Source: an uncultured Erysipelotrichaceae bacterium (GTDB taxonomy: Bacteria; Bacillota_I; Bacilli_A; RF39; UBA660). From it: a DNA stretch of 42,803 nt. This document shows positions 32,845-40,572 of this stretch, piece after piece. The stretch covers positions 1 through 42,803 of the forward strand of contig CADBUX010000007.1 of assembly GCA_902797995.1 (NCBI GenBank). Reading direction: 5' to 3'. The notes under the pieces are model-generated. The model ran no database searches, had not been told where the DNA came from, and worked only from the letters and a program-made list of their open reading frames with translations. Position 1 is the first letter of the stretch; each line of letters begins with the position of its first letter. The position numbers were made by a program, and so were the translations under genes.

Positions 32845-34004
32845 TAATCTTCATCTCCCTTGATGTCAGCATTAACAAGTTTTTCTTTTAGTTTATATCT
32901 ATCGTTTAAAAATAAGATTATTACTTTAAAACATGCAATAATTGGGGTTGCTAAAATCATTCCTAAAACTCCAAAGAAGTAGCCAAATATTAATAATCCA
33001 ATCATAATGGTTACAGGATGAAGTTTCATTGTTTTTCCCATAATAAGTGGTTGTAGTATTATACCATCTATTTGTTGAGAGACAAATGCTATAACTATAG
33101 CTAAAATACCAGTAAGTGGAGATACTGTAAATCCTACGATTGTTGCTGTACCTCCTCCAATCCATGGCCCAATGTATGGAATAATATTAGTTATACCACA
33201 GATTAAACCAAATAACATCGGAGATGGAAGTCCTATGATTGCAAAAAATGTACTTGTTATAATTGCTACAATTAAAGCAATTAGAAGCGTTCCTTGAACA
33301 AAATCTTTACATGTTCCATCTAAATCATGGGCAAGTTTTCTGACAGTATTTCTATATTTTTTTGGTGTAAAGTCAAAAATCTTTTTCATTCCATCAAAAT
33401 CAATTAATAAATAGAATCCTACGATGAAACTAAGTAGTAATGTTCCTACACTAGATACAATGGAACTAACTCCATTAATAATTTTAGTAGGAAGCGATGT
33501 TGTAAGATCAGTACCAAATGTTTGTAAAGATCCATAAACTTTTGATTCTACTGTACTAAAGTCAAACCCTGTAGAACTTAGCTTTTCAAATAAGTCTTGT
33601 GAGACAGTACTAAAATGTGTAAACAATGATGGAACAATTTCTACAAATTCATATATTTGCTTATAAAGCATTGGTATCATAAATTTAATAACTAAAAATA
33701 CTAATACTAAGAACATGGCAAATACAAAGATAGATGCTAAAGATCTATTAACATTTTTCTTAGTAAAGAATGTTACTAATGGATTTAAAAGCCACGCTAC
33801 AACAAATCCTATAAAAAGCGGTGCCATAACTGATAAAACTGCTAATATTGTTTTACCAATATGGAGTCTTGTGAATAGCACAATACCAAGTAACACTGAT
33901 AAAAGTATAATTGCTATAAATAATACTTTTAATATTTTTTTACTTAGTAGTATTACGTTATTTAAGTTTTCGATATCAATTGTTTCTTTTTTTCTTTTTA
34001 TCAT
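32844..34004 (-). CDS. AI-2E family transporter
   Basis: A 386-residue membrane protein of the AI-2E/PerM family with about eight helices. Start at ATG 34004 (MIKRKKETIDIENLNN) with GGTGGTGAT four bases upstream; an in-frame GTG at 34016 lies within that site. Family motifs: APLFIGFVVAWLLNPLV, LLSFIVGFYLLIDFD, GLICGITNIIPYIGPWIGG, GIILQPLIMGKTMKLHPVTI and GMILATPIIA. Members export various substrates; the AI-2 link is not general. It is a full-length paralog of the short permease near dnaE. Confidence 0.92.
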   Translation of the reverse strand: MIKRKKETIDIENLNNVILLSKKILKVLFIAIILLSVLLGIVLFTRLHIGKTILAVLSVMAPLFIGFVVAWLLNPLVTFFTKKNVNRSLASIFVFAMFLVLVFLVIKFMIPMLYKQIYEFVEIVPSLFTHFSTVSQDLFEKLSSTGFDFSTVESKVYGSLQTFGTDLTTSLPTKIINGVSSIVSSVGTLLLSFIVGFYLLIDFDGMKKIFDFTPKKYRNTVRKLAHDLDGTCKDFVQGTLLIALIVAIITSTFFAIIGLPSPMLFGLICGITNIIPYIGPWIGGGTATIVGFTVSPLTGILAIVIAFVSQQIDGIILQPLIMGKTMKLHPVTIMIGLLIFGYFFGVLGMILATPIIACFKVIILFLNDRYKLKEKLVNADIKGDED

Positions 34005-34020
34005 AAAAATCACCACCTAA

Positions 34021-34029
34021 ATTATACCA
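34021..34029 (-). promoter_or_regulatory. Extended -10 promoter of the permease-kinase-alaS operon
   Basis: TGGTATAAT, an extended -10, lies about 17 bases before the start codon; the region upstream is a long T-run with no clear -35. Confidence 0.6.
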
Positions 34030-34040
34030 AAAAAAAATAT

Positions 34041-34067
34041 AAAAAAAAACCCTAAACTAGGATTTTT
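34041..34067 (-). terminator. Terminator after the Met-rich small gene
   Basis: AATCCTA (34058-34064) pairs with TAGGGTT (34048-34054) around a 3-base loop, then a nine-T run. Confidence 0.85.
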
Positions 34068-34068
34068 A

Positions 34069-34230
34069 TTAAGACATACTAGACATAAAGTTTTCATCTG
34101 CTTCTAGCATCTTCATGGCTTTATCTTTTATATCTTTTTTCTTATCTTTTGGAAGTCCCATATAATAAGATGCTCCCATGATCATTCCTGCCCCCATTAC
34201 CATCATTGCAGTTTTTCCTACTTTATTCAT
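34069..34230 (-). CDS. Met-rich small protein, 53 residues
   Basis: ATG 34228-34230 follows GAGGTGA. The product starts MNKVGKTAMMVMGAGMIMGA and ends MKMLEADENFMSSMS: eleven Met in 53 residues. Residues 6-25 form a Met/Gly/Ala hydrophobic segment with GxxxG-like spacing, probably a membrane helix, followed by a Lys/Asp-rich helix (LPKDKKKDIKDKA). Similar layouts occur in YtxH-like small proteins, but I cannot assign a family. It starts 33 bases after recD2 and has its own terminator, so it is probably co-transcribed with recD2. Good translation signals support a real gene. Confidence 0.72.
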   Translation of the reverse strand: MNKVGKTAMMVMGAGMIMGASYYMGLPKDKKKDIKDKAMKMLEADENFMSSMS

Positions 34231-34263
34231 TTTATTCACCTCTATAAGTAGTATGAACTTATT

Positions 34264-36426
34264 TTAAATATTAATACCATTAGTTAAAAAACTTTTTAGA
34301 AGAGTTTTTCTATTTTCGTCTCTATCAGTAAAAACTCCTTTTTTTAAAGCTTCCTCTTCTCCAAGAATAATAAGTCTTTTTTTAGCACGAGTAACTGCAG
34401 TATAAATAATTTTTCTATATAGCATATAGTTATAACTTTTTAAAACCGGAAGTATTACAATATCAAATTCAGATCCTTGCGCTTTATGAATGCTTATTAC
34501 ATAACCTAAACGTATTTCATCAAAATTTGATGATTCATATTTTGAAATGTTTCCGTCAAAATCGCAAGTTATTTCTTTTTTACCTCTTCCTGTTACTCTA
34601 ATTATCCTTCCGATATCGCCATTAAAGACATTATCATCTAAGTTATTGACTAGTCCTATTACTTTATCATTTTCTCTAAATGTAAAATCATTAAATTTTA
34701 ATTCTGATTTTAAATGATTATTATTTAATATACTTTGTGCATAATTATTAAGACTATCTATACCATTTTCTCCTTTATACATTGGTGCAAGAATCTGAAT
34801 ATCATAGATAGATAAATCTTTATATGTATTTAGAAAATCACCTAACACTTGCTTTAGATTGTTTTCTGCACATGGCACAAATGTTAAATCGTCACTTTCA
34901 TTAAATAGATCAGGAGAATAGTTTCCTTTTATAATATCACGGGCAAAAAAGTTAATATTTGAAAAAGCATCTTGTCTATAAAGTTTTTCTAAGTATGTAA
35001 CTACTACACTTTCGCTTTCTATTATATCTTTTAGAACTTGTCCTGCTCCAACAGATGGAAGCTGGTTATAATCTCCAATCATGACTATTTTGCAATTCTC
35101 TTTTAATCCTAAAAATAAGTTATATAAAAGATTCTCATCTACCATACTAGCTTCATCTATAATAACTATTTTAGCGTTTGATTTATTTTCTTCATTTATA
35201 TAAAAAGTATTACTTTCCTTTTGCCATTTTAAAAATCTATGGATAGTATAACTTGGAAGACCTGACTGATCACTCATTCTTTTACTTGCCCTTCCTGTTG
35301 GTGCAAGAAGGACTAAGTCTTCTATAAGTTCTCTGTTTGTTAGTTTATTGATCTTTTTGTATAGCTTTGTTATTGCTTTTATAATAGTGGTTTTTCCTGT
35401 TCCTGGACCCCCGGTAATTACTGAAAAATTATAATTTAGTGCACTAGTAATAGCTTTTCTTTGTTCATCGTTAAACTTATATCCTATTTCGTTTTCTAAA
35501 GATAAAAGTTCTTCACTATAGTCTCTTTCTATGTTATCTTTTGTAAGATCTAGTACTCTTTTGGCAATATAAATACTGGCATTATAAACATCTGTTAATA
35601 TACATTTGTCATCATCTATTATTATTTTTCCGCTAGTTACTAAATATGCAATACCTTCATTAATAGTTTCTCTTGAAACTTCTAAAAACTTACAGGTAGC
35701 ACGCAATACCTCATCATAAGAAAAATATGTATTTCCTGTTTTAAAACTTAGATTTTCTAATACATAAACTATACCGAATGATACTCTATTAATATTATCA
35801 TTTTGTATATTTAAATTACTTTTTAATTTATCAATACTAGGAAATGTTATCTCCGGAATATCATCTATTATATTATAAGGATGTTTTATCATATAATCTG
35901 TATCAGTTTGATAAAACTTTTCTATTTTAACAGCATTTTTAACTGAAAATCCAATTTTTGTTAATTTTAGCATCATGTCATAACTTGAACTGTATTCTAA
36001 GAGTGCATTATAAATAGTGTTCCTTTGTTTTCGTGTTAGTCCTTGCACTTCGTTTAAAGCTTCTTCATTTTCTAGAATAATACTAAGACAATCATTTCCT
36101 AGTGTATCAACAATTAGTTTAGCTTTCGCCTCTCCAATTCCTTTAAAAAGTTCACTTGATAAGAATGATACAATATTATCTTTATCATCTGGAAAAATTA
36201 CTTCATAATTTGTTACGTTAAACTGTTTTCCATATTTGTCATGTATAATAAAGTCACCTTCAAATTTATAAAGATCTAATTCGTTTAATTCTGGAAAGAA
36301 TCCTGTAAAAGTTACGGTTTTAGTATCAATTTCAGCATTACTTTCTTTCACATGAAAAATACCTACTGTATAACCACTTTCCGAACGAAAAATATATTTT
36401 CTAAAATTACCTTTAATATAGTTCAT
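34264..36426 (-). CDS. recD2: ATP-dependent helicase RecD2 (RecD-like)
   Basis: A 720-residue superfamily 1B 5'-3' DNA helicase. In Bacillota RecD2 acts outside RecBCD in DNA repair and replication-fork maintenance. Start at ATG 36426 (MNYIKGNFRKYIFRSESGY) with TGGAGGATG upstream; the longer frame reads through the promoter. Order: an N-terminal OB and helix-hairpin-helix region (about 1-190, LFKGIGEAKAKLIVDTLG), then Walker A GGPGTGKTT, VLLAPTGRASKRM, Walker B IIDEASMVDENL, QLPSVGAGQVLKDII, and the C-terminal SH3/UvrD-like lobe (DFDGNISKYE; LGYVISIHKAQGSEFDIVIL; YTAVTRAKKRLIILG). No recB or recC is in the window. A symmetric motif lies in its promoter. Confidence 0.95.
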   Translation of the reverse strand: MNYIKGNFRKYIFRSESGYTVGIFHVKESNAEIDTKTVTFTGFFPELNELDLYKFEGDFIIHDKYGKQFNVTNYEVIFPDDKDNIVSFLSSELFKGIGEAKAKLIVDTLGNDCLSIILENEEALNEVQGLTRKQRNTIYNALLEYSSSYDMMLKLTKIGFSVKNAVKIEKFYQTDTDYMIKHPYNIIDDIPEITFPSIDKLKSNLNIQNDNINRVSFGIVYVLENLSFKTGNTYFSYDEVLRATCKFLEVSRETINEGIAYLVTSGKIIIDDDKCILTDVYNASIYIAKRVLDLTKDNIERDYSEELLSLENEIGYKFNDEQRKAITSALNYNFSVITGGPGTGKTTIIKAITKLYKKINKLTNRELIEDLVLLAPTGRASKRMSDQSGLPSYTIHRFLKWQKESNTFYINEENKSNAKIVIIDEASMVDENLLYNLFLGLKENCKIVMIGDYNQLPSVGAGQVLKDIIESESVVVTYLEKLYRQDAFSNINFFARDIIKGNYSPDLFNESDDLTFVPCAENNLKQVLGDFLNTYKDLSIYDIQILAPMYKGENGIDSLNNYAQSILNNNHLKSELKFNDFTFRENDKVIGLVNNLDDNVFNGDIGRIIRVTGRGKKEITCDFDGNISKYESSNFDEIRLGYVISIHKAQGSEFDIVILPVLKSYNYMLYRKIIYTAVTRAKKRLIILGEEEALKKGVFTDRDENRKTLLKSFLTNGINI

Positions 36427-36445
36427 AGCATCCTCCAGTATTTCA

Positions 36446-36474
36446 ATATTATTATACAAACAAGCGTTTGTCAA
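36446..36474 (-). promoter_or_regulatory. recD2 promoter with embedded inverted repeat
   Basis: TTGACA (36469-36474), 17 bases, TAATAT (36446-36451). The spacer contains CAAACGCTTGTTTG on the minus strand (36457-36470), a perfect CAAAC-N4-GTTTG dyad, similar in layout to the Bacillota LexA box CGAAC-N4-GTTCG. This suggests damage-type regulation but is not proof. Confidence 0.75.
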
Positions 36475-36484
36475 TGATTAAAAA

Positions 36485-36509
36485 GAAAAAAGATATAAAT
36501 TATATCTTT
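36485..36509 (-). terminator. Terminator after the first tandem paralog
   Basis: AAAGATATA (36501-36509) pairs perfectly with TATATCTTT (36489-36497), 3-base loop, T-run. Confidence 0.88.
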
Positions 36510-37131
36510 ACTTTCTTATTCTTTTCTTAGTGCCAAGAGCATAGCAATAAACGCCATCTTTTCTTTCAAAGTCATAGTTATAATCACCATATAAACTGTC
36601 TCTTAGTCTTTTTAACTCTCCAACTTTTTTTGATTTGTTTCTATCATCTATAAATCCAAAAACACCCGCGATTATATTATAATTACCTGAATTGTGTAAT
36701 AGTTCTAGTTTTTTAAAATCGCCAAACTCATATGGGTTTTGTGTCATAAATGTAGCATATGAATCACTTGGAAAACACAATTTTTCCATAAAATAATCTA
36801 ATATTATTGGCTTTCCCTTGTTAACTACTAGGTTTCCTTTGATTACTCTTTTTTCTCCAATATCATTTAAACCATTTTCGTATAAAGTAATTAAATGTGT
36901 ATCAAATGGCTTTACTGTAGTATCAAAAAATGATTTAGATATTTCTGCACAGTTATTTTCTTTAAAATCGAAGCCCATTTCCTCTAAAAAATCAATATAA
37001 TACTTGCTAATTTCTTGCATTTGTTTGAGCCATATGTAAAATTCTTGATAAAAGTTTTCGTCAAGACAAATAGACTCTTCATCTTTGGTATCTAAGAATT
37101 GTTTTAACAAAAAATTATTACTACTTTTCAT
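36508..37131 (-). CDS. Unknown protein, tandem paralog A
   Basis: A 207-residue soluble protein of a family that I do not recognise, homologous to its neighbour. Shared positions: an N-terminal helical part with WL.Q; NNCAEISKSFFDTTVKPFDT; IKGNLVVNKGKPIIL; TQNPYEFGDF; LLHNSGNYNIIAGVFGFIDD; and DGVYCYALGTKK. The invariant NCAE, VKPFDT, NPY and HN-G patterns look like a conserved fold, perhaps a pocket with Cys, Glu and His. The ATG at 37131 has no good ribosome site; it begins 17 bases after paralog B and probably depends on coupling. No membrane segment. Confidence 0.75.
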   Translation of the reverse strand: MKSSNNFLLKQFLDTKDEESICLDENFYQEFYIWLKQMQEISKYYIDFLEEMGFDFKENNCAEISKSFFDTTVKPFDTHLITLYENGLNDIGEKRVIKGNLVVNKGKPIILDYFMEKLCFPSDSYATFMTQNPYEFGDFKKLELLHNSGNYNIIAGVFGFIDDRNKSKKVGELKRLRDSLYGDYNYDFERKDGVYCYALGTKKRIRK

Positions 37132-37147
37132 ATTCTATAAATATTTA

Positions 37148-37774
37148 TTATTTAGACTTAACTTTATTTTTTGATGCAAGAATGTAATAATAGGCTCCAT
37201 CGCAAGTCTCATATTCGCTTATATAGTTCCCTACCAACTTATCTTTAATATCATTTAAGCGATTTATCTTTTTTTCTAAATCATTGTCATGAGTACTACC
37301 ATAAACTCCTAGAATTACGTTGGCACTTCCATTATTGTGTATATCTTCTATACCACTGATACTATTAAATGAGTATGGGTTATGAATTAGATAAGTATCT
37401 ACTACATTATTAGTAATTACTTTTAATTCGTGGTTTAGAAAAAGGTACGCATTACCTTCAAATATTCTTAAATTACCAGTGATAAATCTATTTTTATCTA
37501 CTCCAGTAATCTCATTAGTATTTAAACTTAATATCTTAGTATCAAATGGTTTAACTAATGTGTCATGCTCACCTTTTCCTACTTCGGCGCAGTTGCTGTT
37601 TTTATAATCTAAATCAAGGAATTTCAAATAATCAAGAAACTCATTCCCTATTACTTTCTTTTGATTTAACCAGTTATTAAAACCAATTGAAAAAGATTTA
37701 GAATAAATATCAGCCTTTTTAATACCTTTAGCATGTTTATATTGTTCAATTAAATAATCAAAATTATTTTTCAT
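37148..37774 (-). CDS. Unknown protein, tandem paralog B
   Basis: The start is ATG 37774 (MKNNFDYLIEQYKHAKG) with AAAGGAGA upstream; the longer frame has no site. 208 residues. Shared with paralog A: NCAEVGKGEHDTLVKPFDT, ITGNLRIFEGNAYLF, IHNPYSFNSI, DIHNNGSANVILGVYGSTHD and DGAYYYILASKN. The two copies diverge strongly elsewhere, so the duplication is old or one copy was acquired. It is the promoter-proximal gene of the pair; the promoter spacer holds an inverted repeat. The family function is unknown. Confidence 0.8.
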   Translation of the reverse strand: MKNNFDYLIEQYKHAKGIKKADIYSKSFSIGFNNWLNQKKVIGNEFLDYLKFLDLDYKNSNCAEVGKGEHDTLVKPFDTKILSLNTNEITGVDKNRFITGNLRIFEGNAYLFLNHELKVITNNVVDTYLIHNPYSFNSISGIEDIHNNGSANVILGVYGSTHDNDLEKKINRLNDIKDKLVGNYISEYETCDGAYYYILASKNKVKSK

Positions 37775-37800
37775 ATGTATTCTCCTTTCAAGCATTAAAT

Positions 37801-37829
37801 ATGGTAGCATAGTTTACTTACTATGTCAA
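37801..37829 (-). promoter_or_regulatory. Promoter of the paralog pair with spacer palindrome
   Basis: TTGACA (37824-37829), 17 bases, TACCAT (37801-37806). The spacer and flanks contain CATAGT, six bases, ACTATG (37808-37825), an 18-bp dyad where a repressor could sit. Confidence 0.6.
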
Positions 37830-37835
37830 AAGATT

Positions 37836-37864
37836 TTTACAAATAAAAAATGGTATGTTATAAT
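37836..37864 (+). promoter_or_regulatory. Flippase gene promoter
   Basis: TTTACA (37836-37841), 17 bases, TATAAT (37859-37864), with an extended TG at -15. It diverges from the paralog-pair promoter, only seven bases apart. Confidence 0.8.
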
Positions 37865-37882
37865 CAGTCTAGGTGATAATGG

Positions 37883-39505
37883 GTGAAAAAAGATTCATTT
37901 TTAAAAGGAACTATTGTTGCATCAATTGCAATTATAATATCAAAAATTCTAGGAGTTCTATACGTAATACCGTTTTATAAAATAATTGGTGAAAACGGAG
38001 GAGTTCTATACTCTTATGCTTATAATATTTATAATTTGTTTTTAAATATTTCAACAGCAGGAATTCCTATTGCTTTAAGTTTGATAATAAGCGAATATAT
38101 AGCTCTTGGTATGTTTGATGCTAAAGAGCGAACTTTTAAAACAGGTAAAAAAATAATACTTTCTTTTTCTATAATATCATTTTTAGTATTATTTATCTTT
38201 TCTGATTATATTGCGATGTTTATGGTTAGAGGGGTTGAAGGTACTAATCCTATAAAAGATATTAGTTTAGTTATTAAAGCGATTTCTATCTCTTTAATAA
38301 TTACTCCCTATATCAGTGTGTTACGTGGTTACCTTCAAGGTCATAAATTTATTTCTCCAGGATCAATTAGTCAAGTATGGGAACAGTTAATAAGAATCGC
38401 GGTTATTTTAGTAGGATCATACTTAGCAATTGATGTATTTAATACTAGTGTTCCTATTGGAGTATCTGTTGCTCTTACTGGAGCTTTCTTCGGAGCTTTG
38501 GGAGCTTATCTATATTTAAAATATAAGATTAATAAGAATAAAGAATTATTTGAAACTAAAAAAGATAAAGATAATATTTCTAATAAAGAAATAACTAAAA
38601 GAATAATTTATTATTGTATGCCACTTATAATAATATCTATAACTAATGATCTATATAATATAGTAGATATGAAACTAATAATAAAGGGCCTATATCTAAT
38701 TGGAATGAACGGTAATACTTCTGAACTGATTGCTAGTATAATTTGTACTTGGTCTCCTAAAATATGTATGATAATATCTGCAATTTCTATGGGACTTGCT
38801 ACTAGTTTAATTCCTCATTTAATAGAAAGCTTTACAAAAAAGGATTACAAAAGTTCAAATGAAATATTTAATCAAGCAATAAATACTATGCTTGTAATAG
38901 CACTTCCTTTAACTATTGGAATTATGATACTCTCAAAAGAAACATATTATTTATTCTATGGAGCTAGTACATATGGAGCCAATATTTTAATGATGGCTGC
39001 GGTGGTTAGTTTATGGGTTGGTGTTTTAGTGGTTATGAATACCGCTATTGAGGGATTTAAAAAGTTTAAGTTAGTTATAATAAGTACTTTAATTGGACTT
39101 GTTACAAATACAATACTTGATATTCCTTTGATACTGTTATTTAATAAAACCGGAATAAGACCATATTATGGTACTATGGTTGCAACTATAATTGGTGCAA
39201 CTGTCTCAGCATTAATTGTTCTAGGATATTTAAAAGATCATCTTGGATTTAATTATAAAAGTATAGGAAAAAATATAGAAAAAATGATTATACCATTACT
39301 TACAATGGGAATAGTGGTCTATTTATTAAGCTATTTAATTGGTTATAAAGATAGTAGAATATTTATCCTTATTAAATCTACTTTACTTGGAATAATTGGA
39401 GCTTTGATATATTTTGGAATAATGTATAAGAATAATGGTTTAAACCTAGTGTTTGGAAAGTCTCAAGTTGATGCAATACTTAAAAAAATTCATTTAAAAA
39501 AATAG
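37883..39505 (+). CDS. MurJ/SpoVB-like polysaccharide flippase (MOP superfamily)
   Basis: A 540-residue membrane protein with about 14 helices, of the MurJ/SpoVB/YtgP group that flips lipid-linked cell-wall precursors such as lipid II. N-terminus: KGTIVASIAIIISKILGVLY and FYKIIGENGGVLYSYAYNIY, with an amphipathic helix and the family's Ser-Lys-x-Leu-Gly motif; later PYISVLRGYLQGHKFISPGS, typical of the YtgP branch. The GTG at 37883 is the start, with AGGTGAT upstream; the nearby ATG at 37879 is in another frame. With ftsW, the PBP and the carboxypeptidase this rounds out the wall-building set, though the substrate is inferred. Confidence 0.92.
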   Translation: MKKDSFLKGTIVASIAIIISKILGVLYVIPFYKIIGENGGVLYSYAYNIYNLFLNISTAGIPIALSLIISEYIALGMFDAKERTFKTGKKIILSFSIISFLVLFIFSDYIAMFMVRGVEGTNPIKDISLVIKAISISLIITPYISVLRGYLQGHKFISPGSISQVWEQLIRIAVILVGSYLAIDVFNTSVPIGVSVALTGAFFGALGAYLYLKYKINKNKELFETKKDKDNISNKEITKRIIYYCMPLIIISITNDLYNIVDMKLIIKGLYLIGMNGNTSELIASIICTWSPKICMIISAISMGLATSLIPHLIESFTKKDYKSSNEIFNQAINTMLVIALPLTIGIMILSKETYYLFYGASTYGANILMMAAVVSLWVGVLVVMNTAIEGFKKFKLVIISTLIGLVTNTILDIPLILLFNKTGIRPYYGTMVATIIGATVSALIVLGYLKDHLGFNYKSIGKNIEKMIIPLLTMGIVVYLLSYLIGYKDSRIFILIKSTLLGIIGALIYFGIMYKNNGLNLVFGKSQVDAILKKIHLKK

Positions 39506-39527
39506 ATAAGTTTTTTATCTATTTTTT
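39496..39527. terminator. Bidirectional terminator between convergent genes
   Basis: AAATAGATAA (39500-39509) pairs perfectly with TTATCTATTT (39515-39524), with A-runs before and T-runs after, so it can stop transcription from both sides: the flippase (+) and the 310-residue gene (-). Confidence 0.92.
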
Positions 39528-40458
39528 AGTTTCTGATACTATGTTTACCTTGATATAAGGTTATTAAATAGTCATATATTTGTTCATTTATTTTTTTATT
39601 AATTTTTTCAGCAATTCTATTTTTATCATCTCTTGTATAGGCCATAAGCATATCATTTTCCATGATTAGACACTTGTCACATTCAGTGTTAAGTTTATCA
39701 AAAGTATCTTTATCATACTCTTTCTTAAATGTATCAATATCTCCTTGCAACTCATGGCTATTGATGTTGCTTTTAAATTTGTATCTATCTTTTAAAATCA
39801 TAGCAATAGTATATACTGTTTCGTAATCATAGCATTTATATTCATTGTGATAAACATTAGATACAATTTTTTCTGTGTCTAATAAAGTGAATCCTTCTTC
39901 TAAAGATTTACCATAATCTTCGATAAGATCTAAGGTTATATTACCATTATCGTACACTATTTTTCTTTTTTCATAAGAAAGACCGCTTCTTATAGTTAAA
40001 ACATTTTCGTTTATAGTAAACTCGTTATCATAACTTTTTACTAAATGACATAATGCATGAGTTAGGATCTCTATTCCTTTTAAAGAGTCATAATTAAAAG
40101 TATGACTAGTAGTAATAACTCTATCTATTTTTGTTATTTCATAAGAGTTTAATTCTTCGTTATAAACTATTTCTATATTTGGAATATAAGTACTCTCTGC
40201 CCTTTTTATATCTATATCGGATACTGAAGATGTTCCTACTAGTTTAGTTAGTTTTCTTTCATTTAATACTTTTGAAATAGTTTGGTGAGAATTACACGGT
40301 ACGATTTCACAATTAAAAATGGCACTTAATATAATGTTCCTATATTCTTCTCCATAATAATTAATCATACTGGGGATTATTAAAGAAAGAGCTTTTATTG
40401 TTTTTTCGTCATAACTATATTTTTCCTTTAATTTATTTAAAAAGGTTTTTTCCAACAT
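39526..40458 (-). CDS. Zincin-like protein with a broken HExxH motif
   Basis: A 310-residue soluble protein, start ATG 40458 with GGGTGG upstream. The central part reads GIEILTHALCHLVKSYDNEF, then a later SLEEGFTLLDTEKIV. In zinc metallopeptidases of the HExxH type the position after the first His is the catalytic Glu; here it is Ala (codon GCA, 40054-40056), with both His kept (134 and 138) and a downstream EEG that would supply the third ligand. So a metal site may persist but hydrolysis is unlikely. The C-terminal 90 residues are helical with a CDKC pair. I recall related proteins with intact HELCH in gut Bacillota, but the function is unknown. It is convergent with the flippase and monocistronic. 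Confidence 0.7.
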   Translation of the reverse strand: MLEKTFLNKLKEKYSYDEKTIKALSLIIPSMINYYGEEYRNIILSAIFNCEIVPCNSHQTISKVLNERKLTKLVGTSSVSDIDIKRAESTYIPNIEIVYNEELNSYEITKIDRVITTSHTFNYDSLKGIEILTHALCHLVKSYDNEFTINENVLTIRSGLSYEKRKIVYDNGNITLDLIEDYGKSLEEGFTLLDTEKIVSNVYHNEYKCYDYETVYTIAMILKDRYKFKSNINSHELQGDIDTFKKEYDKDTFDKLNTECDKCLIMENDMLMAYTRDDKNRIAEKINKKINEQIYDYLITLYQGKHSIRN

Positions 40459-40517
40459 TTAAACCACCCTATCTTTAGGTTAATTATACTACTTTTTTTG
40501 AATTTATAAAATAAGTA

Positions 40518-40546
40518 TGTTCAAATTTATAAAATTTTGATATAAT
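40518..40546 (+). promoter_or_regulatory. Promoter of the D-Ala-D-Ala carboxypeptidase gene
   Basis: TATAAT (40541-40546) with an extended TGA (40538-40540); a weak TGTTCA lies 17 bases upstream (40518-40523). Confidence 0.65.
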
Positions 40547-40572
40547 TACATAGACATAATAAGGAGTTGTAT

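Noticed and set aside
32926-33165. 79-codon minus-strand open frame within the AI-2E transporter gene
   Set aside because: It is an out-of-frame, Tyr/Ser/Asn-rich reading of a conserved membrane protein gene without a ribosome site.
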